Shown: piece after piece, positions 18,238 through 26,468 of the stretch | How the letters are laid out: each line of letters opens with the position of its first letter | Position numbering within the stretch: the first letter of the stretch is position 1 | NCBI GenBank assembly: GCA_947629825.1 | Contig: CANRFF010000005.1 | Location: forward strand, 62,001-126,000 | Direction: 5' to 3' | Source: an uncultured Anaeroplasmataceae bacterium | GTDB taxonomy: Bacteria > Bacillota_I > Bacilli_A > Acholeplasmatales > Anaeroplasmataceae | Length of the DNA: 64,000 nucleotides | Translations under genes and position numbers: made by a program | The notes under the pieces: model-generated | Told to the model about the DNA's origin: nothing | What the model saw: only the letters and a program-made list of their open reading frames with translations | Databases searched by the model: none

Positions 18238-18812
18238 TGTTCTTCCTCCTTATTTCGATAATATTCCAAAACCGCATACTGTAAGGGGTGCGGTATTAAA
18301 TGTTTCTTCTCCAAAAATTCAATGGTAAATAAAGTCGAACGATAAATCGCCTGATATAATTTTCCTTCCAACAATATTTTCCGACATTCGATACAGGAAG
18401 GGTACGTTCTTCCTTCTTCCGTATAATCGGCAATCAGAATAATTTCTTCCAATTTCGACATCTGCAAGCGACCGAACACATGATTGCGGATGGCCTGATA
18501 GATATCTTCGTCATGTCCGATCATCTCCAGATAGGCTTCCGCTGAGGCATACGAATGAAGCAATACCGGAAATTTCCGACATTCTTCCGCATCCGCAGGA
18601 TCAATTAAGCGCATCAATTCTTCTTCCGGTTCATATTTGTAATAGTCGTGCATCAAAGCCGCAATTTGTGCTTTCACAGGATCCACATGATATTTTCCGG
18701 CCAAATAAAGTGCCATCTTTTCCACCCCGAGAATATGGGTAAACCGATCCAGATGACCGTTTTTTTCATATTTATCTTGTACTCTTTTTCGAATTTGATC
18801 CAATGATTGCAT
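18234..18812 (-). CDS. yqeK: YqeK-type HD phosphohydrolase (Ap4A hydrolase)
   Basis: HD-domain hydrolase of 192 aa. YqeK enzymes split diadenosine tetraphosphate into two ADP. The metal-binding HD sits in IAALMHDYYKYEPEEEL, with H26 in FTHILGVEKMA, HSYASAEAYLEM and RNHVFGR supplying the other ligands. In many Bacillota yqeK follows nadD; here it overlaps yqeH by 41 bp and nadD is absent. The ribosome binding site (GGAGG) is about 13 bases from the ATG, rather far. Confidence 0.92.
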   Translation of the reverse strand: MQSLDQIRKRVQDKYEKNGHLDRFTHILGVEKMALYLAGKYHVDPVKAQIAALMHDYYKYEPEEELMRLIDPADAEECRKFPVLLHSYASAEAYLEMIGHDEDIYQAIRNHVFGRLQMSKLEEIILIADYTEEGRTYPSCIECRKILLEGKLYQAIYRSTLFTIEFLEKKHLIPHPLQYAVLEYYRNKEEEQ

Positions 18813-19884
18813 CGGTGATGTATACCTCCATATCAGACAGTTTGGTCAAAGTGATCTTGCAATCGGTATGAAACAGGATAAAGCCCACTCCCGAAAGCCA
18901 AAGCATTTTCTTCTTCGGAATCGAAAGTTCTTTGGTATCATAAGAAAGGTTTGACACCTCTTCTTTTATCGGCGGAATGAGTAAACTTCCGAGATGTTTT
19001 TGAAAAAACGCTTCTTTTCTTTCCGTCGGACAGCGATGTAAAACCACTTGCATTGAAACGTAGGCGGTCAAATAAATCTTTTCCTGTCCTTCTAAGGACA
19101 AACAGGCCAGTCCGCCGATAAAAATCGTTTGTCCCGAAATCAATTGATAGGTGACGGGTTTCAATTCTTTTTTCGGCTGTAACCATGCATACGATTTCGG
19201 TAAAAGTTCATTGAGACGATCTTCCTTGGCAATATATCCGGGCGTATCAATCAAAAAGCTGTTGTCTTCATAAAACGGGATCTGAATTTCTTTGAGGGTA
19301 GTTCCGGGGATTGCGGAGGTGGCAAGCGGTGTATCCACCGTGAGCCGACATCTTCTTAAAATCGCATTGATCAGCGACGATTTTCCGACATTGGCACATC
19401 CCATAAAGACGACACTTCTGTTGTTTCTGGCCGCATCGATGATATTTAAAAGCGGATCGATTTCGTCTCCTTTGGTGGCGGAAACCAATCCGATTGCCAA
19501 AGGATTCAAAGAAACTTTTTTACATTGTTCGAAAATCCATTCGACAACCCTTTCTTTTTGCGTACTTTTCGGAAGCAAATCGAATTTATTGGCGACGACA
19601 ATCACATCTTTGTCTTTTAATTTTTCAATCATATTCGGATGAAAAGTCGATTTGAAAGAAAAAACATCCATAATGAACACAATCAAAACTTTTCGTTTCA
19701 AAACCGAATCGATGACCTTTTCATAGTCTTCTTTCGTAGCGACGATTTTCGGTAATTCGTTGTAGTGAATCATCCGGAAACATCTTTGGCAATAAAGTTG
19801 GTCCGCAAGGGGAGCATATCCTTCCTTTTTTGGATCCGTCGTCTGAATGATTGCTCCGCAACCTTTACATTTCCGTTCGATCAT
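18772..19884 (-). CDS. yqeH: YqeH circularly permuted GTPase (30S assembly)
   Basis: GTPase needed for 30S subunit maturation, 370 aa. An N-terminal zinc finger (C-x2-C ... C-x2-C: KCKGCG and YCQRCF) leads into a permuted G domain: NKFDLLPK (G4) comes before GCANVGKSSLINA (G1) and DTPGY (G3). The C-terminal domain is typical. The ATG at 19884 has GGAGGG spaced 6 nt; the upstream ATG at 19899 overlaps that site. Its start lies inside the yqeG 3' end. Confidence 0.95.
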   Translation of the reverse strand: MIERKCKGCGAIIQTTDPKKEGYAPLADQLYCQRCFRMIHYNELPKIVATKEDYEKVIDSVLKRKVLIVFIMDVFSFKSTFHPNMIEKLKDKDVIVVANKFDLLPKSTQKERVVEWIFEQCKKVSLNPLAIGLVSATKGDEIDPLLNIIDAARNNRSVVFMGCANVGKSSLINAILRRCRLTVDTPLATSAIPGTTLKEIQIPFYEDNSFLIDTPGYIAKEDRLNELLPKSYAWLQPKKELKPVTYQLISGQTIFIGGLACLSLEGQEKIYLTAYVSMQVVLHRCPTERKEAFFQKHLGSLLIPPIKEEVSNLSYDTKELSIPKKKMLWLSGVGFILFHTDCKITLTKLSDMEVYITDAIIGSNSKKSTR

Positions 19885-20434
19885 GAGGTCCCTCCGCATA
19901 TTCTTTCAATCTTTCTTCATACAATTTCGGATATTTTTTGCGGATTTTTTTGAGAAAATGCATTTCCAATTTCCGATTCATCCGAGTCGTCCATACTTCC
20001 GTTTTCGAATCGATAGCCTGAATCAGAAAAACTTTGAGATTCATCCGTTTGGCCGCAAAAACATCGGTCATCAGTTGATCTCCCAAGACGAGAATCTCTT
20101 CTTTCGAAACTTTGAAAGAAGCCGATTTTATGGCCTTTTTCAAGCCGAATTTAAGTGGCTTTTTCGCAAATTTGACAAAAGGAATATCCAATAACTTCGC
20201 AAAATGTTCGACTCTTTTTTTTCTGGAATTGGAAACCAAAATGATCTCGAACCCCATCTGAATGAGCTGATTTTTCCAACGGAACAATTCTTCGGTCGGC
20301 TCGGTTTTTCGGTAAGAAATCAAAGTATTATCCAAATCTGTAAGAATAAGTCGAATCTGATGGTCATATAGTGTAGTATATGGAATTTCTTCGATGGAAT
20401 GGTAGTAAGCATCCGGAATCAGTTTTGATATCAT
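19865..20434 (-). CDS. yqeG: YqeG HAD-family phosphatase
   Basis: HAD IIIA phosphatase of 189 aa. The catalytic motif is LILTDLDNTLISY (about 25-37), motif II is IILVSNSRKKRV and motif III includes KPLKFGLKKA and LVLGDQLMTDVFAAKRM. The cellular substrate is not settled in the family. GAGGT is 8 bases before the ATG at 20434. First gene of yqeG-yqeH-yqeK-rsfS, divergent from sigK. Confidence 0.92.
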   Translation of the reverse strand: MISKLIPDAYYHSIEEIPYTTLYDHQIRLILTDLDNTLISYRKTEPTEELFRWKNQLIQMGFEIILVSNSRKKRVEHFAKLLDIPFVKFAKKPLKFGLKKAIKSASFKVSKEEILVLGDQLMTDVFAAKRMNLKVFLIQAIDSKTEVWTTRMNRKLEMHFLKKIRKKYPKLYEERLKEYAEGPHDRTEM

Positions 20435-20452
20435 AAAGTGTACCTCATAAAT

Positions 20453-20481
20453 ATTATATCTTATTTCCATATGGTTTTAAA
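20453..20481 (-). promoter_or_regulatory. Probable promoter of the yqeG operon
   Basis: TATAAT (20453-20458) with a weak TTTAAA -35 (20476-20481) at 17 bp. It overlaps the leader of the divergent sigK gene. Confidence 0.5.
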
Positions 20482-20498
20482 TAAAGGAGTTTTAAAAA

Positions 20499-21158
20499 GT
20501 GATATTTTTCTTCTTACCGCTTTTCGGGGCCATCAAAAGCGAATCGTACCCAAGAAAATTGACAGATGAGGAGGAAAGATTATACTTAGAACGGTTGGCG
20601 AAATACAAAGACCCGGAAGCAAGAAATAAGTTGATCGAGCATAATTTGCGTTTGGTTGCGCATATCGCAAAAAAATACGAAAATACCGGCGAAGACAAAG
20701 ACGATATTCTGTCGATCGGAATTATCGGTTTGATGAAAGCGGTCGATTCCTATCAAATTACGGCCAACAATAAACTGGCCACTTATGCCGCAAGATGTAT
20801 CGAAAATGAAATTTTAATGACCCTGAGAGCCAATAAAAACAAAAGAAATCTGATTTATCTTCAATCTCCGATTACCCAGGATAAAGACGGCAACGAAGTC
20901 GAACTTTTGGATCTTTTGGAAGATCGGAACATTGATATTTTCAAATCTTATCAAGAAAAAGTCATGAAAGAAAATTTAAAAGAAGCGTTGAAAAGTTTAA
21001 ACAGCCGGGAATACGAAATTATTTCACGACGATACGGAATCAACCGGAAAGCCCAAACACAAAAAGAAATTTCAAACGATCTCAATATTTCCAGAAGTTA
21101 TGTTTCCCGCATTGAAAAAAGGGCTCTTTTAAAACTTTATTTCTTGTTGAAAGATTAA
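20499..21158 (+). CDS. sigK: Sporulation sigma factor SigK (sigma-K type)
   Basis: RNA polymerase sigma factor of the sigma-70 sporulation group, 219 aa. The region-2 stretch IEHNLRLVAHIAKKYENTGE followed by DDILSIGIIGLMKAVDSY, then KLATYAARCIENEILM, is the sigma-K/E signature; LNISRSYVSRIEKRAL is the region 4 helix-turn-helix. In sporulation sigma-K drives late mother-cell genes. A short hydrophobic leader (MIFFFLPLFGAIKSESY) precedes the core and resembles a pro-sequence for membrane-linked processing. GTG start at 20499 with AAGGAG 9 bases upstream. Not interrupted by a skin-type element. Sigma-E could not be excluded, but the fit is closer to sigma-K. Confidence 0.9.
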   Translation: MIFFFLPLFGAIKSESYPRKLTDEEERLYLERLAKYKDPEARNKLIEHNLRLVAHIAKKYENTGEDKDDILSIGIIGLMKAVDSYQITANNKLATYAARCIENEILMTLRANKNKRNLIYLQSPITQDKDGNEVELLDLLEDRNIDIFKSYQEKVMKENLKEALKSLNSREYEIISRRYGINRKAQTQKEISNDLNISRSYVSRIEKRALLKLYFLLKD

Positions 21159-21159
21159 A

Positions 21160-21187
21160 CGAAAAGGACACTAAACGTGCCCTTTTA
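21160..21187. terminator. Bidirectional terminator between sigK and greA
   Basis: Arms AAAAGGACAC and GTGCCCTTTT with a TAAAC loop and one mismatch. A/T tracts on both sides allow it to serve both convergent genes. Confidence 0.8.
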
Positions 21188-21634
21188 CTTTAAGTCAAGC
21201 AATTCCACTTCGATTTCTTTTCCGTTTTCCGTAGAAACATGGAAACGATCTCCGACCTTTTTCCCGGCAATCGCTTTCCCGAGCGGTGAATCGGTTGAAA
21301 TTTTTCCGGCAAACGGATCCGCTTCAATCGTCCCGACAATTTGGAAAGTGACGACTTTGTTCAGTTGAACGTAACGAATCGTTACCGTACTGACATTCAT
21401 AATGGATGCATGTTTTAAAATATTTTCGATTTCCAGAATCCGTGCTTCGATATTGGCCTGTTGTTCCCGAGCGGAAGAATAATCCGCATTTTCCGACAAG
21501 TCTCCTTGTTCCCGGGCTTCTTTGATGGCTTCCCGGATTTGCACACGATCCACGGTTTTTAATTTTTCCAGTTCATCTCGTAAGGCTTTTTCTCCATGTT
21601 GAGATAATTCAAATACTTCTTCTTTTGGATTCAT
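21185..21634 (-). CDS. greA: Transcription elongation factor GreA
   Basis: Stimulates cleavage of backtracked RNA by RNA polymerase. 149 aa. The N-terminal coiled coil carries the tip acidic motif EAREQGDLSENADYSSA with the catalytic Asp/Glu, and the C-terminal domain contains DSPLGKAIAGKKVGD. GGAGGG precedes the ATG. Convergent with sigK; has its own strong promoter. Confidence 0.97.
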   Translation of the reverse strand: MNPKEEVFELSQHGEKALRDELEKLKTVDRVQIREAIKEAREQGDLSENADYSSAREQQANIEARILEIENILKHASIMNVSTVTIRYVQLNKVVTFQIVGTIEADPFAGKISTDSPLGKAIAGKKVGDRFHVSTENGKEIEVELLDLK

Positions 21635-21664
21635 TGTTTTCCCTCCATTTTAAAAGCAACTTTC

Positions 21665-21693
21665 ATTATACCTAAATTCCTGTAAAAAATCAA
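21665..21693 (-). promoter_or_regulatory. Promoter of greA
   Basis: TTGATT (21688-21693), 17-bp spacer and TATAAT (21665-21670), in the short gap after the metalloprotease gene. Confidence 0.8.
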
Positions 21694-21700
21694 TTCTTTT

Positions 21701-22372
21701 TTAATATTTTTCATTGTAGCGGATTTTTTTGAACGTCCGATCAATTTGTCGATAATTCGGAAAAACACGTTCCAGACAGTCGTAGAATTCTTTTTGGTGG
21801 TTCTGGTAGAGAAAATGAGCAAATTCATGATATAAAACCGATAAAATATAAATTTTTTCATATTTCGCAAGCCGAGTCGTCAGGATAATTTTCTTTTTTT
21901 TGAAAAAGCATTCTCCGAAGTAACTTTTCGCATCTTTGAACTGAAAAATCACCCCTTCTACCGAAAACATTTTTTCCAAAGAATCTTGATAAGAACTGAC
22001 AATTTTTTTCAAAGTTTCGGTATAAAATGAATTGATGATGATACGAATATGGTCTTCCGAAAGGTCTTTGGAACAAACTTTCAGACAGTTTTCTTCCAGA
22101 TGAACCTCTTCGACGGGAGACTCTTGAATCAGCAAATCATATTTTTTCCCCAAAAAATGAATTTCATCTTCTATTGTTTGTTTATCTTGCATAAGTTTAA
22201 CAATAGAGTTGAAATGTTTTTCCAGAAGTTCTTTGATCATCCGATCGGAAAACTTCCGGTAAGTGATGAACTGCACCCAACCGTCTTTCGCACGGAAATA
22301 ACAGCGTTTGTTTCGCCGTTTATAAATCATTTCAACCGGGATTTCTTTCCCATAAACAACAAATGTTTTCAT
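21701..22372 (-). CDS. YgjP/SprT-like zinc metalloprotease (DUF45)
   Basis: 223-aa predicted metallopeptidase. The zinc site is YHEFAHFLYQNHQKEFYDCL: HEFAH (HExxH) with the third ligand His in QNHQKEF, the arrangement of DUF45/WLM proteins. The N-terminal half (RRNKRCYFRAKDGWVQF) is the usual DUF45 beta region. Substrate unknown in the family. GAGGTGAT precedes the ATG. Its start is only 31 bp from the divergent start of the small gene at 22404, so the promoter of at least one must lie inside the other. Confidence 0.85.
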   Translation of the reverse strand: MKTFVVYGKEIPVEMIYKRRNKRCYFRAKDGWVQFITYRKFSDRMIKELLEKHFNSIVKLMQDKQTIEDEIHFLGKKYDLLIQESPVEEVHLEENCLKVCSKDLSEDHIRIIINSFYTETLKKIVSSYQDSLEKMFSVEGVIFQFKDAKSYFGECFFKKKKIILTTRLAKYEKIYILSVLYHEFAHFLYQNHQKEFYDCLERVFPNYRQIDRTFKKIRYNEKY

Positions 22373-22403
22373 ATTTTATCATCACCTCGAAAGGACGGAT
22401 ATT

Positions 22404-22721
22404 ATGACACAAACCAATACGACAATTTCGGAAATTTTCATTGAATCATTGAAAAACGCCTACGGATCCAAACGAAATTTCGAACGGGAGCTTCTCTATA
22501 AAGCCTATCAGTACGGAAATAAAGGACGGATGTATTTCGGTCTGACCCACTTTCTGAATTTCATCGTCTACCCTTCATCGTTAAAAGATCAATTCAGCGG
22601 TTGTTATCCTCTTCTGGAATTGAATCTGGATTCAGAAGATCTTTCCCGGACGATTGCGGGAATTGACTACGACAAACTTTCCTATGCGTATCTAAAAATT
22701 CGCAGAATCATCGAGTCTTAA
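22404..22721 (+). CDS. Small hypothetical protein
   Basis: 105 aa, no family recognised. The sequence has normal amino acid composition and a helical look with many aromatic residues (ELLYKAYQYGNKGRMYFGLT, YDKLSYAYLKIRRI). AAAGGA lies 8 bases upstream of the ATG. It is encoded opposite the surrounding genes, overlaps the 3' end of the U32 gene at 22692 by 30 bp, and diverges from the metalloprotease gene. If real it fills the 320-bp gap between those two genes. No signal peptide or membrane span. Confidence 0.55.
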   Translation: MTQTNTTISEIFIESLKNAYGSKRNFERELLYKAYQYGNKGRMYFGLTHFLNFIVYPSSLKDQFSGCYPLLELNLDSEDLSRTIAGIDYDKLSYAYLKIRRIIES

Positions 22722-23888
22722 AATATCATAGGCACAAAGCGGAATTTCGGAATCAAAATAAAGTTTTTGTTGGGCATGTCTGGCTTCTTTGACTTCGTTT
22801 CCCTCTTCATCGAAAAGAGCGGTGATTTTGATCGGAAAAATTCCTCTCGGAGAAAAAATTTCCAATTTTTGCCCAAGCGAAAAATAGTTTCTTTGTTCGA
22901 GAGTCACCCGCTGGGTTGCGGTATCGTAATCCAAAATGATGCCGACAAAATTTTTTAAAGGAGTCTGTTCGTCCAGATTGGTCAACTGCTCCGATAAAGT
23001 AACGCCTTCTTTTAAAAATCCCGTAGACGTTTCCCGATTTTCCGCTTTCGCAAGCATTTTTTCGTAAACGGAAAAGTCTTCGATTTTCTTTGTCCGTACG
23101 TATTCGTCGATCATTTTCCGATACGCGAAAACAACGCAGGCAATGTAATGCAAACTCTTCATACGACCCTCGATTTTAAACGAGGCGATCTTCAGTTTCA
23201 ACAACTGCGGTAAAACAGACATTACCGAAAGATCTTTGGAACTCATGGATAAATACGTTGATCCGAGCGGATGTTTTTCTTCGTCAAAAAGAAAATATTT
23301 CCACCTGCAACTATGGGCACATCCACCGCGGTTGGCATCCCGATAAGTCATATAGTTGGACATCATGCACCTTCCGCTATAGGAAGTACACATTCCGCCG
23401 TGAATAAAAACTTCCAGATCCAAAGAAGTTTTGGAAGAAATCATGCGAAGTTCTTCTAACGAAACTTCTCTTCCCAAAACCACCCGATCGATATGAAAAC
23501 TTTCGAAAAACTCCATCGCACCGGAATTCAAAACGGATAATTGTGTGGAAGCATGAGCTTCCATTTTCGTTTTTTCTTTGACCAATTTCAAAATCGCCAA
23601 AGACGAAGCGATAATCGCATCGACCCCTGCCCGTTCCAACGCTTTCAAATAATCTTCAATGCCTTCGATATCCACCTCGTGCATAACGATATTGCAAGTC
23701 ACATGAACTTTGGCATGATGCCGGTGGGCAAAAAGACAACCTTCTTCGATATCTTTCAGGGTAAAATTCGACGCCCGGGAACGAAGAGAAAAACGCTCTC
23801 CGCCGATAAATACGGCATCGGCTCCATATAACACGGCAACTTTCAGTTTTTCGAGATCTCCTGCCGGAGCCAATAACTCAAATTTCAT
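22692..23888 (-). CDS. trhP2: U32-family tRNA hydroxylation protein TrhP2 (YrrO-like)
   Basis: 398-aa peptidase-U32-family protein. Homologues (B. subtilis YrrO/TrhP2, E. coli TrhP) help install 5-hydroxyuridine at tRNA position 34 using prephenate. Features: FELLAPAGDLEKLKVAVLYG at the start, GADAVFIGGERFSLR, HASTQLSVLNSGAMEFF, and the cysteine-bearing HGGMCTSYSGRCMMSNYMT plus GGCAHSCRWKY, which in this family bind an iron-sulfur cluster. The ATG at 23888 is chosen because the family begins there; the longer frame crosses the upstream gene. GGAGG is about 11 bases away. It overlaps trhP1 by 11 bp. Confidence 0.88.
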   Translation of the reverse strand: MKFELLAPAGDLEKLKVAVLYGADAVFIGGERFSLRSRASNFTLKDIEEGCLFAHRHHAKVHVTCNIVMHEVDIEGIEDYLKALERAGVDAIIASSLAILKLVKEKTKMEAHASTQLSVLNSGAMEFFESFHIDRVVLGREVSLEELRMISSKTSLDLEVFIHGGMCTSYSGRCMMSNYMTYRDANRGGCAHSCRWKYFLFDEEKHPLGSTYLSMSSKDLSVMSVLPQLLKLKIASFKIEGRMKSLHYIACVVFAYRKMIDEYVRTKKIEDFSVYEKMLAKAENRETSTGFLKEGVTLSEQLTNLDEQTPLKNFVGIILDYDTATQRVTLEQRNYFSLGQKLEIFSPRGIFPIKITALFDEEGNEVKEARHAQQKLYFDSEIPLCAYDILRLDDSANF

Positions 23889-24714
23889 TTTTTTCAAGCG
23901 CCTCCTTCTGATATACCGTATCTTGTTCGGCAAAAGGATTGGCATACGGATAAGAAACTTCTGTAATCGGTGAGGTTTTGGCCTGTTGAAACAGATGTAA
24001 AACTTCCGAATAAAACTTTCGATCCAACCGATAGCGTTCGATAAAAACATAATCCATCGGCAGTTGATATAATTCTTTGTGAAAAGAAAGCAGATCGGAA
24101 TTATATAGATAGGTTTCTTTTTGTTCTTCCACCGGATAAAAGTTTTTCCTGGTTTCTTCTTGAAGATACCCTTTTTTGGCAAACGAAAGTTGATATTTTT
24201 CTTGATAGAAACTTAACAAAGGACGTTTCGAGACCATCATTTTCCGATAACCGAACACCTGATAAAAACTCTTGCAGGAAAGCGTTTGGGCAATCTTTAC
24301 AGCATCTTTCAAAAGAATTTCATTGGAAATTGAAATTCCGTGAAAACCATACTCTTCATAAGCGACGGCATCCAAAGAATTTGTAATCATGGTCTGGGGA
24401 TCATAAATCGTCCGGTCGATCAGATGATGTTTTTTCAATAGTACCGCAAGCGCCAAATCGGAAATATAATAAAATACATCGAGTTTCAAATAAGGAAGCA
24501 GTTCTTCTTGCATCTGTTGAAGTTCTTTTTCGGTAAATAACCGGTCCATTTTCAAAAAAACTTTTTTCCGATCGGCCAACTTTTGAATTTCTTCCAAAGC
24601 CAAAACCGATTGCGGATTGGCCGTAAAAAACGGAACTTCCACAAGATAGGCTTCGCAATTATCCTGCATCCAAGTACTTTCTTCGATATGATAAATACAA
24701 CCGATCAGTTCCAT
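23878..24714 (-). CDS. trhP1: U32-family partner TrhP1 (YrrN-like)
   Basis: 278-aa protein of the YrrN type, the smaller partner of TrhP2 in Bacillota. It has a TIM-barrel-like N-terminus (VEVPFFTANPQSVLALEEI, KKVFLKMDRLFTEKELQQM), YYISDLALAVLLKKHHL and the segment IYDPQTMITNSLDAVAYEE. It lacks the cysteine cluster seen in TrhP2. GGAGGGG is 6-7 bases before the ATG at 24714. The pair is last after ffh, and the two are very likely translated together. Confidence 0.82.
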   Translation of the reverse strand: MELIGCIYHIEESTWMQDNCEAYLVEVPFFTANPQSVLALEEIQKLADRKKVFLKMDRLFTEKELQQMQEELLPYLKLDVFYYISDLALAVLLKKHHLIDRTIYDPQTMITNSLDAVAYEEYGFHGISISNEILLKDAVKIAQTLSCKSFYQVFGYRKMMVSKRPLLSFYQEKYQLSFAKKGYLQEETRKNFYPVEEQKETYLYNSDLLSFHKELYQLPMDYVFIERYRLDRKFYSEVLHLFQQAKTSPITEVSYPYANPFAEQDTVYQKEALEKNEI

Positions 24715-24757
24715 AAGATCCCCTCCTTTCGCAAGAAAATCCATGAATTTCATGGAT

Positions 24758-26173
24758 TTAATAACGGAAATTTCCTTTTCCTTTGCCTTTTCCTTTTTTG
24801 ACTTTTGTCGGAATTCCGCTGTAATTCCCGTTTTTGACCTGATTTTTCAACCGGATCGCATCGGTTTCGGACATCTGATTCATTTGTTTCATGGTTTTTT
24901 TCATTTGCGAAAGCGATTCTCGCAAACGATTTACTTCCTGAATGGACCGACCGGAACCTTTCGCAATTCTTTCCCGCCGTTTGAAATCCCGATCGATCAA
25001 CTCCGGATGTTTCCGTTCTTTTTCCGTCATGGAAAAGATGATACATTCGAGTTTGTTCAACGCATTGTCGTCAATGTTGTTGATGGCTTGTTTCATCTGC
25101 CCCATTCCCGGCAAAAATCCCAAAATTTTGGATAACGAACCCATTCTTTTAATCATTTTAAACTGTTTCAACATATCATTATAGTTGTAGGTATTCGACA
25201 TCATCTTTTCCGCAAGGGATTTCATTTCGTCTTCATCGATATTTTCCGTTACCGTATCGATGAGCGAAAGAACGTCTCCCATACCCAGAATACGATCGGC
25301 CAATCGGTCCGGATAAAAAATTTCCATCGCATCCAGTTTTTCACCCGTCGACATGATTTTGATCGGAATTCCCGTCATTTCTTTGATGGATAAAGCTGCT
25401 CCACCTCGGGTATCGCCGTCCAGTTTGGTCAAAATACAACCGGTAATCGTCAGCTGTTCATGAAACGCCAGCGCCACATTGACGGCATTTTGACCGGACA
25501 TGGCATCGACGGTCAGTAAAACTTCGTTCGGTTGCGCAATCTGTTCGATATTTTTAAGTTCCTGCATCAATTCCTCATTGATTTCCAAACGTCCTGCCGT
25601 ATCGATGAATACCAGATTATATCCTTCTTCTTTGGCCTTTTTCAGACCTTCTTCCACGATTTTTTCGGCTTTGGTTTTCGTCCCCATTTCAAACACCGGC
25701 ACATCGATTTGTTTTCCGATGGTAACCAGTTGTTCCACAGCGGCCGGACGATAAATATCCGCAGCGATCAACATCGGCTTTTTCTTCAGTTTTTTCCGAT
25801 AAAATAAAGCCATTTTTCCAACCGCCGTCGTCTTTCCGGCTCCCTGCAATCCCACCGCCATAACGATGGTCATACCGCTTTGGGCAATATTCAATTCGGC
25901 CGTTTCTTCGCCTAAGGTCTTTTTCAATTCTTCCCGAACGATTTTGACTACCTGCTGTCCGGGATTCAATCCTTTTAAGATTTTTTCTCCCAAAGCCTCT
26001 TCTTTGATGTCAGCCAAGAACTTTTTGACCACTTTGTAATTGACATCCGCCTCCAATAAAGAAAGCCTTACTTCCCGAAGCATTTCGTCGATATCATTTT
26101 CATTCAATTTTCCTTTCCCGGTCAGTCTGCGAAGCCCCATCTGCAGTCGGGAACTCAAATGATCAAAAGCCAT
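24758..26173 (-). CDS. ffh: Signal recognition particle protein Ffh
   Basis: SRP54 GTPase that binds signal sequences and 4.5S/6S RNA and hands ribosomes to FtsY. 471 aa. N domain (1-85), G domain with GLQGAGKTTAVGKMA (about 107-121), DTAGRLEINE and TKLDGDTRGGAAL, then a methionine-rich M domain (310-445) containing GSGRSIQEVNRL. The tail is short, Gly/Lys-rich (KKGKGKGKGNFRY). AAGGAG precedes the ATG. It lies just after ylxM. Confidence 0.97.
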   Translation of the reverse strand: MAFDHLSSRLQMGLRRLTGKGKLNENDIDEMLREVRLSLLEADVNYKVVKKFLADIKEEALGEKILKGLNPGQQVVKIVREELKKTLGEETAELNIAQSGMTIVMAVGLQGAGKTTAVGKMALFYRKKLKKKPMLIAADIYRPAAVEQLVTIGKQIDVPVFEMGTKTKAEKIVEEGLKKAKEEGYNLVFIDTAGRLEINEELMQELKNIEQIAQPNEVLLTVDAMSGQNAVNVALAFHEQLTITGCILTKLDGDTRGGAALSIKEMTGIPIKIMSTGEKLDAMEIFYPDRLADRILGMGDVLSLIDTVTENIDEDEMKSLAEKMMSNTYNYNDMLKQFKMIKRMGSLSKILGFLPGMGQMKQAINNIDDNALNKLECIIFSMTEKERKHPELIDRDFKRRERIAKGSGRSIQEVNRLRESLSQMKKTMKQMNQMSETDAIRLKNQVKNGNYSGIPTKVKKGKGKGKGNFRY

Positions 26174-26176
26174 AAA

Positions 26177-26467
26177 TTACTCCTTCATAATCTTTAAAAT
26201 TTCTTCTTTGGAAAATTTTTCTTCTTCCAAAGTTTCTATTTTTTCCGTTTTCTCCACCAATTTGATTTTGGATTCATACGATAAAAGTAACCGAGTAGTC
26301 CGTTTGATTTGATCGAAAACGGCATTTCTCGAAACCTGATGATTCAAAGCGATTTCCGTAATGGACAAATCGTCAAAGTAATATTCTTCGAAATAACGTC
26401 TCTGTTTTTCGGTTAAAAGAGATTCATATGTATCGTAAATTAAAATGATTCTTTCCCGTTCGTTCAT
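26177..26467 (-). CDS. ylxM: YlxM SRP-associated helix-turn-helix protein
   Basis: 96-aa helix-turn-helix protein of the UPF0122 family, found between ftsY and ffh in Bacillota and shown in some species to modulate SRP. Conserved core: LLTEKQRRYFEEYYFDDLSI then EIALNHQVSRNAVFDQIKRT. The ATG at 26467 follows GAGGAA from the end of ftsY; the longer frame reads through ftsY antiphase and is rejected. One base separates it from the ftsY stop. Confidence 0.92.
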   Translation of the reverse strand: MNERERIILIYDTYESLLTEKQRRYFEEYYFDDLSITEIALNHQVSRNAVFDQIKRTTRLLLSYESKIKLVEKTEKIETLEEEKFSKEEILKIMKE

Positions 26468-26468
26468 A

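Noticed and set aside
22692-24182. 98-residue N-terminal extension of TrhP2
   Set aside because: It overlaps trhP1 in another frame and is not family-like; the U32 fold begins at 23888.
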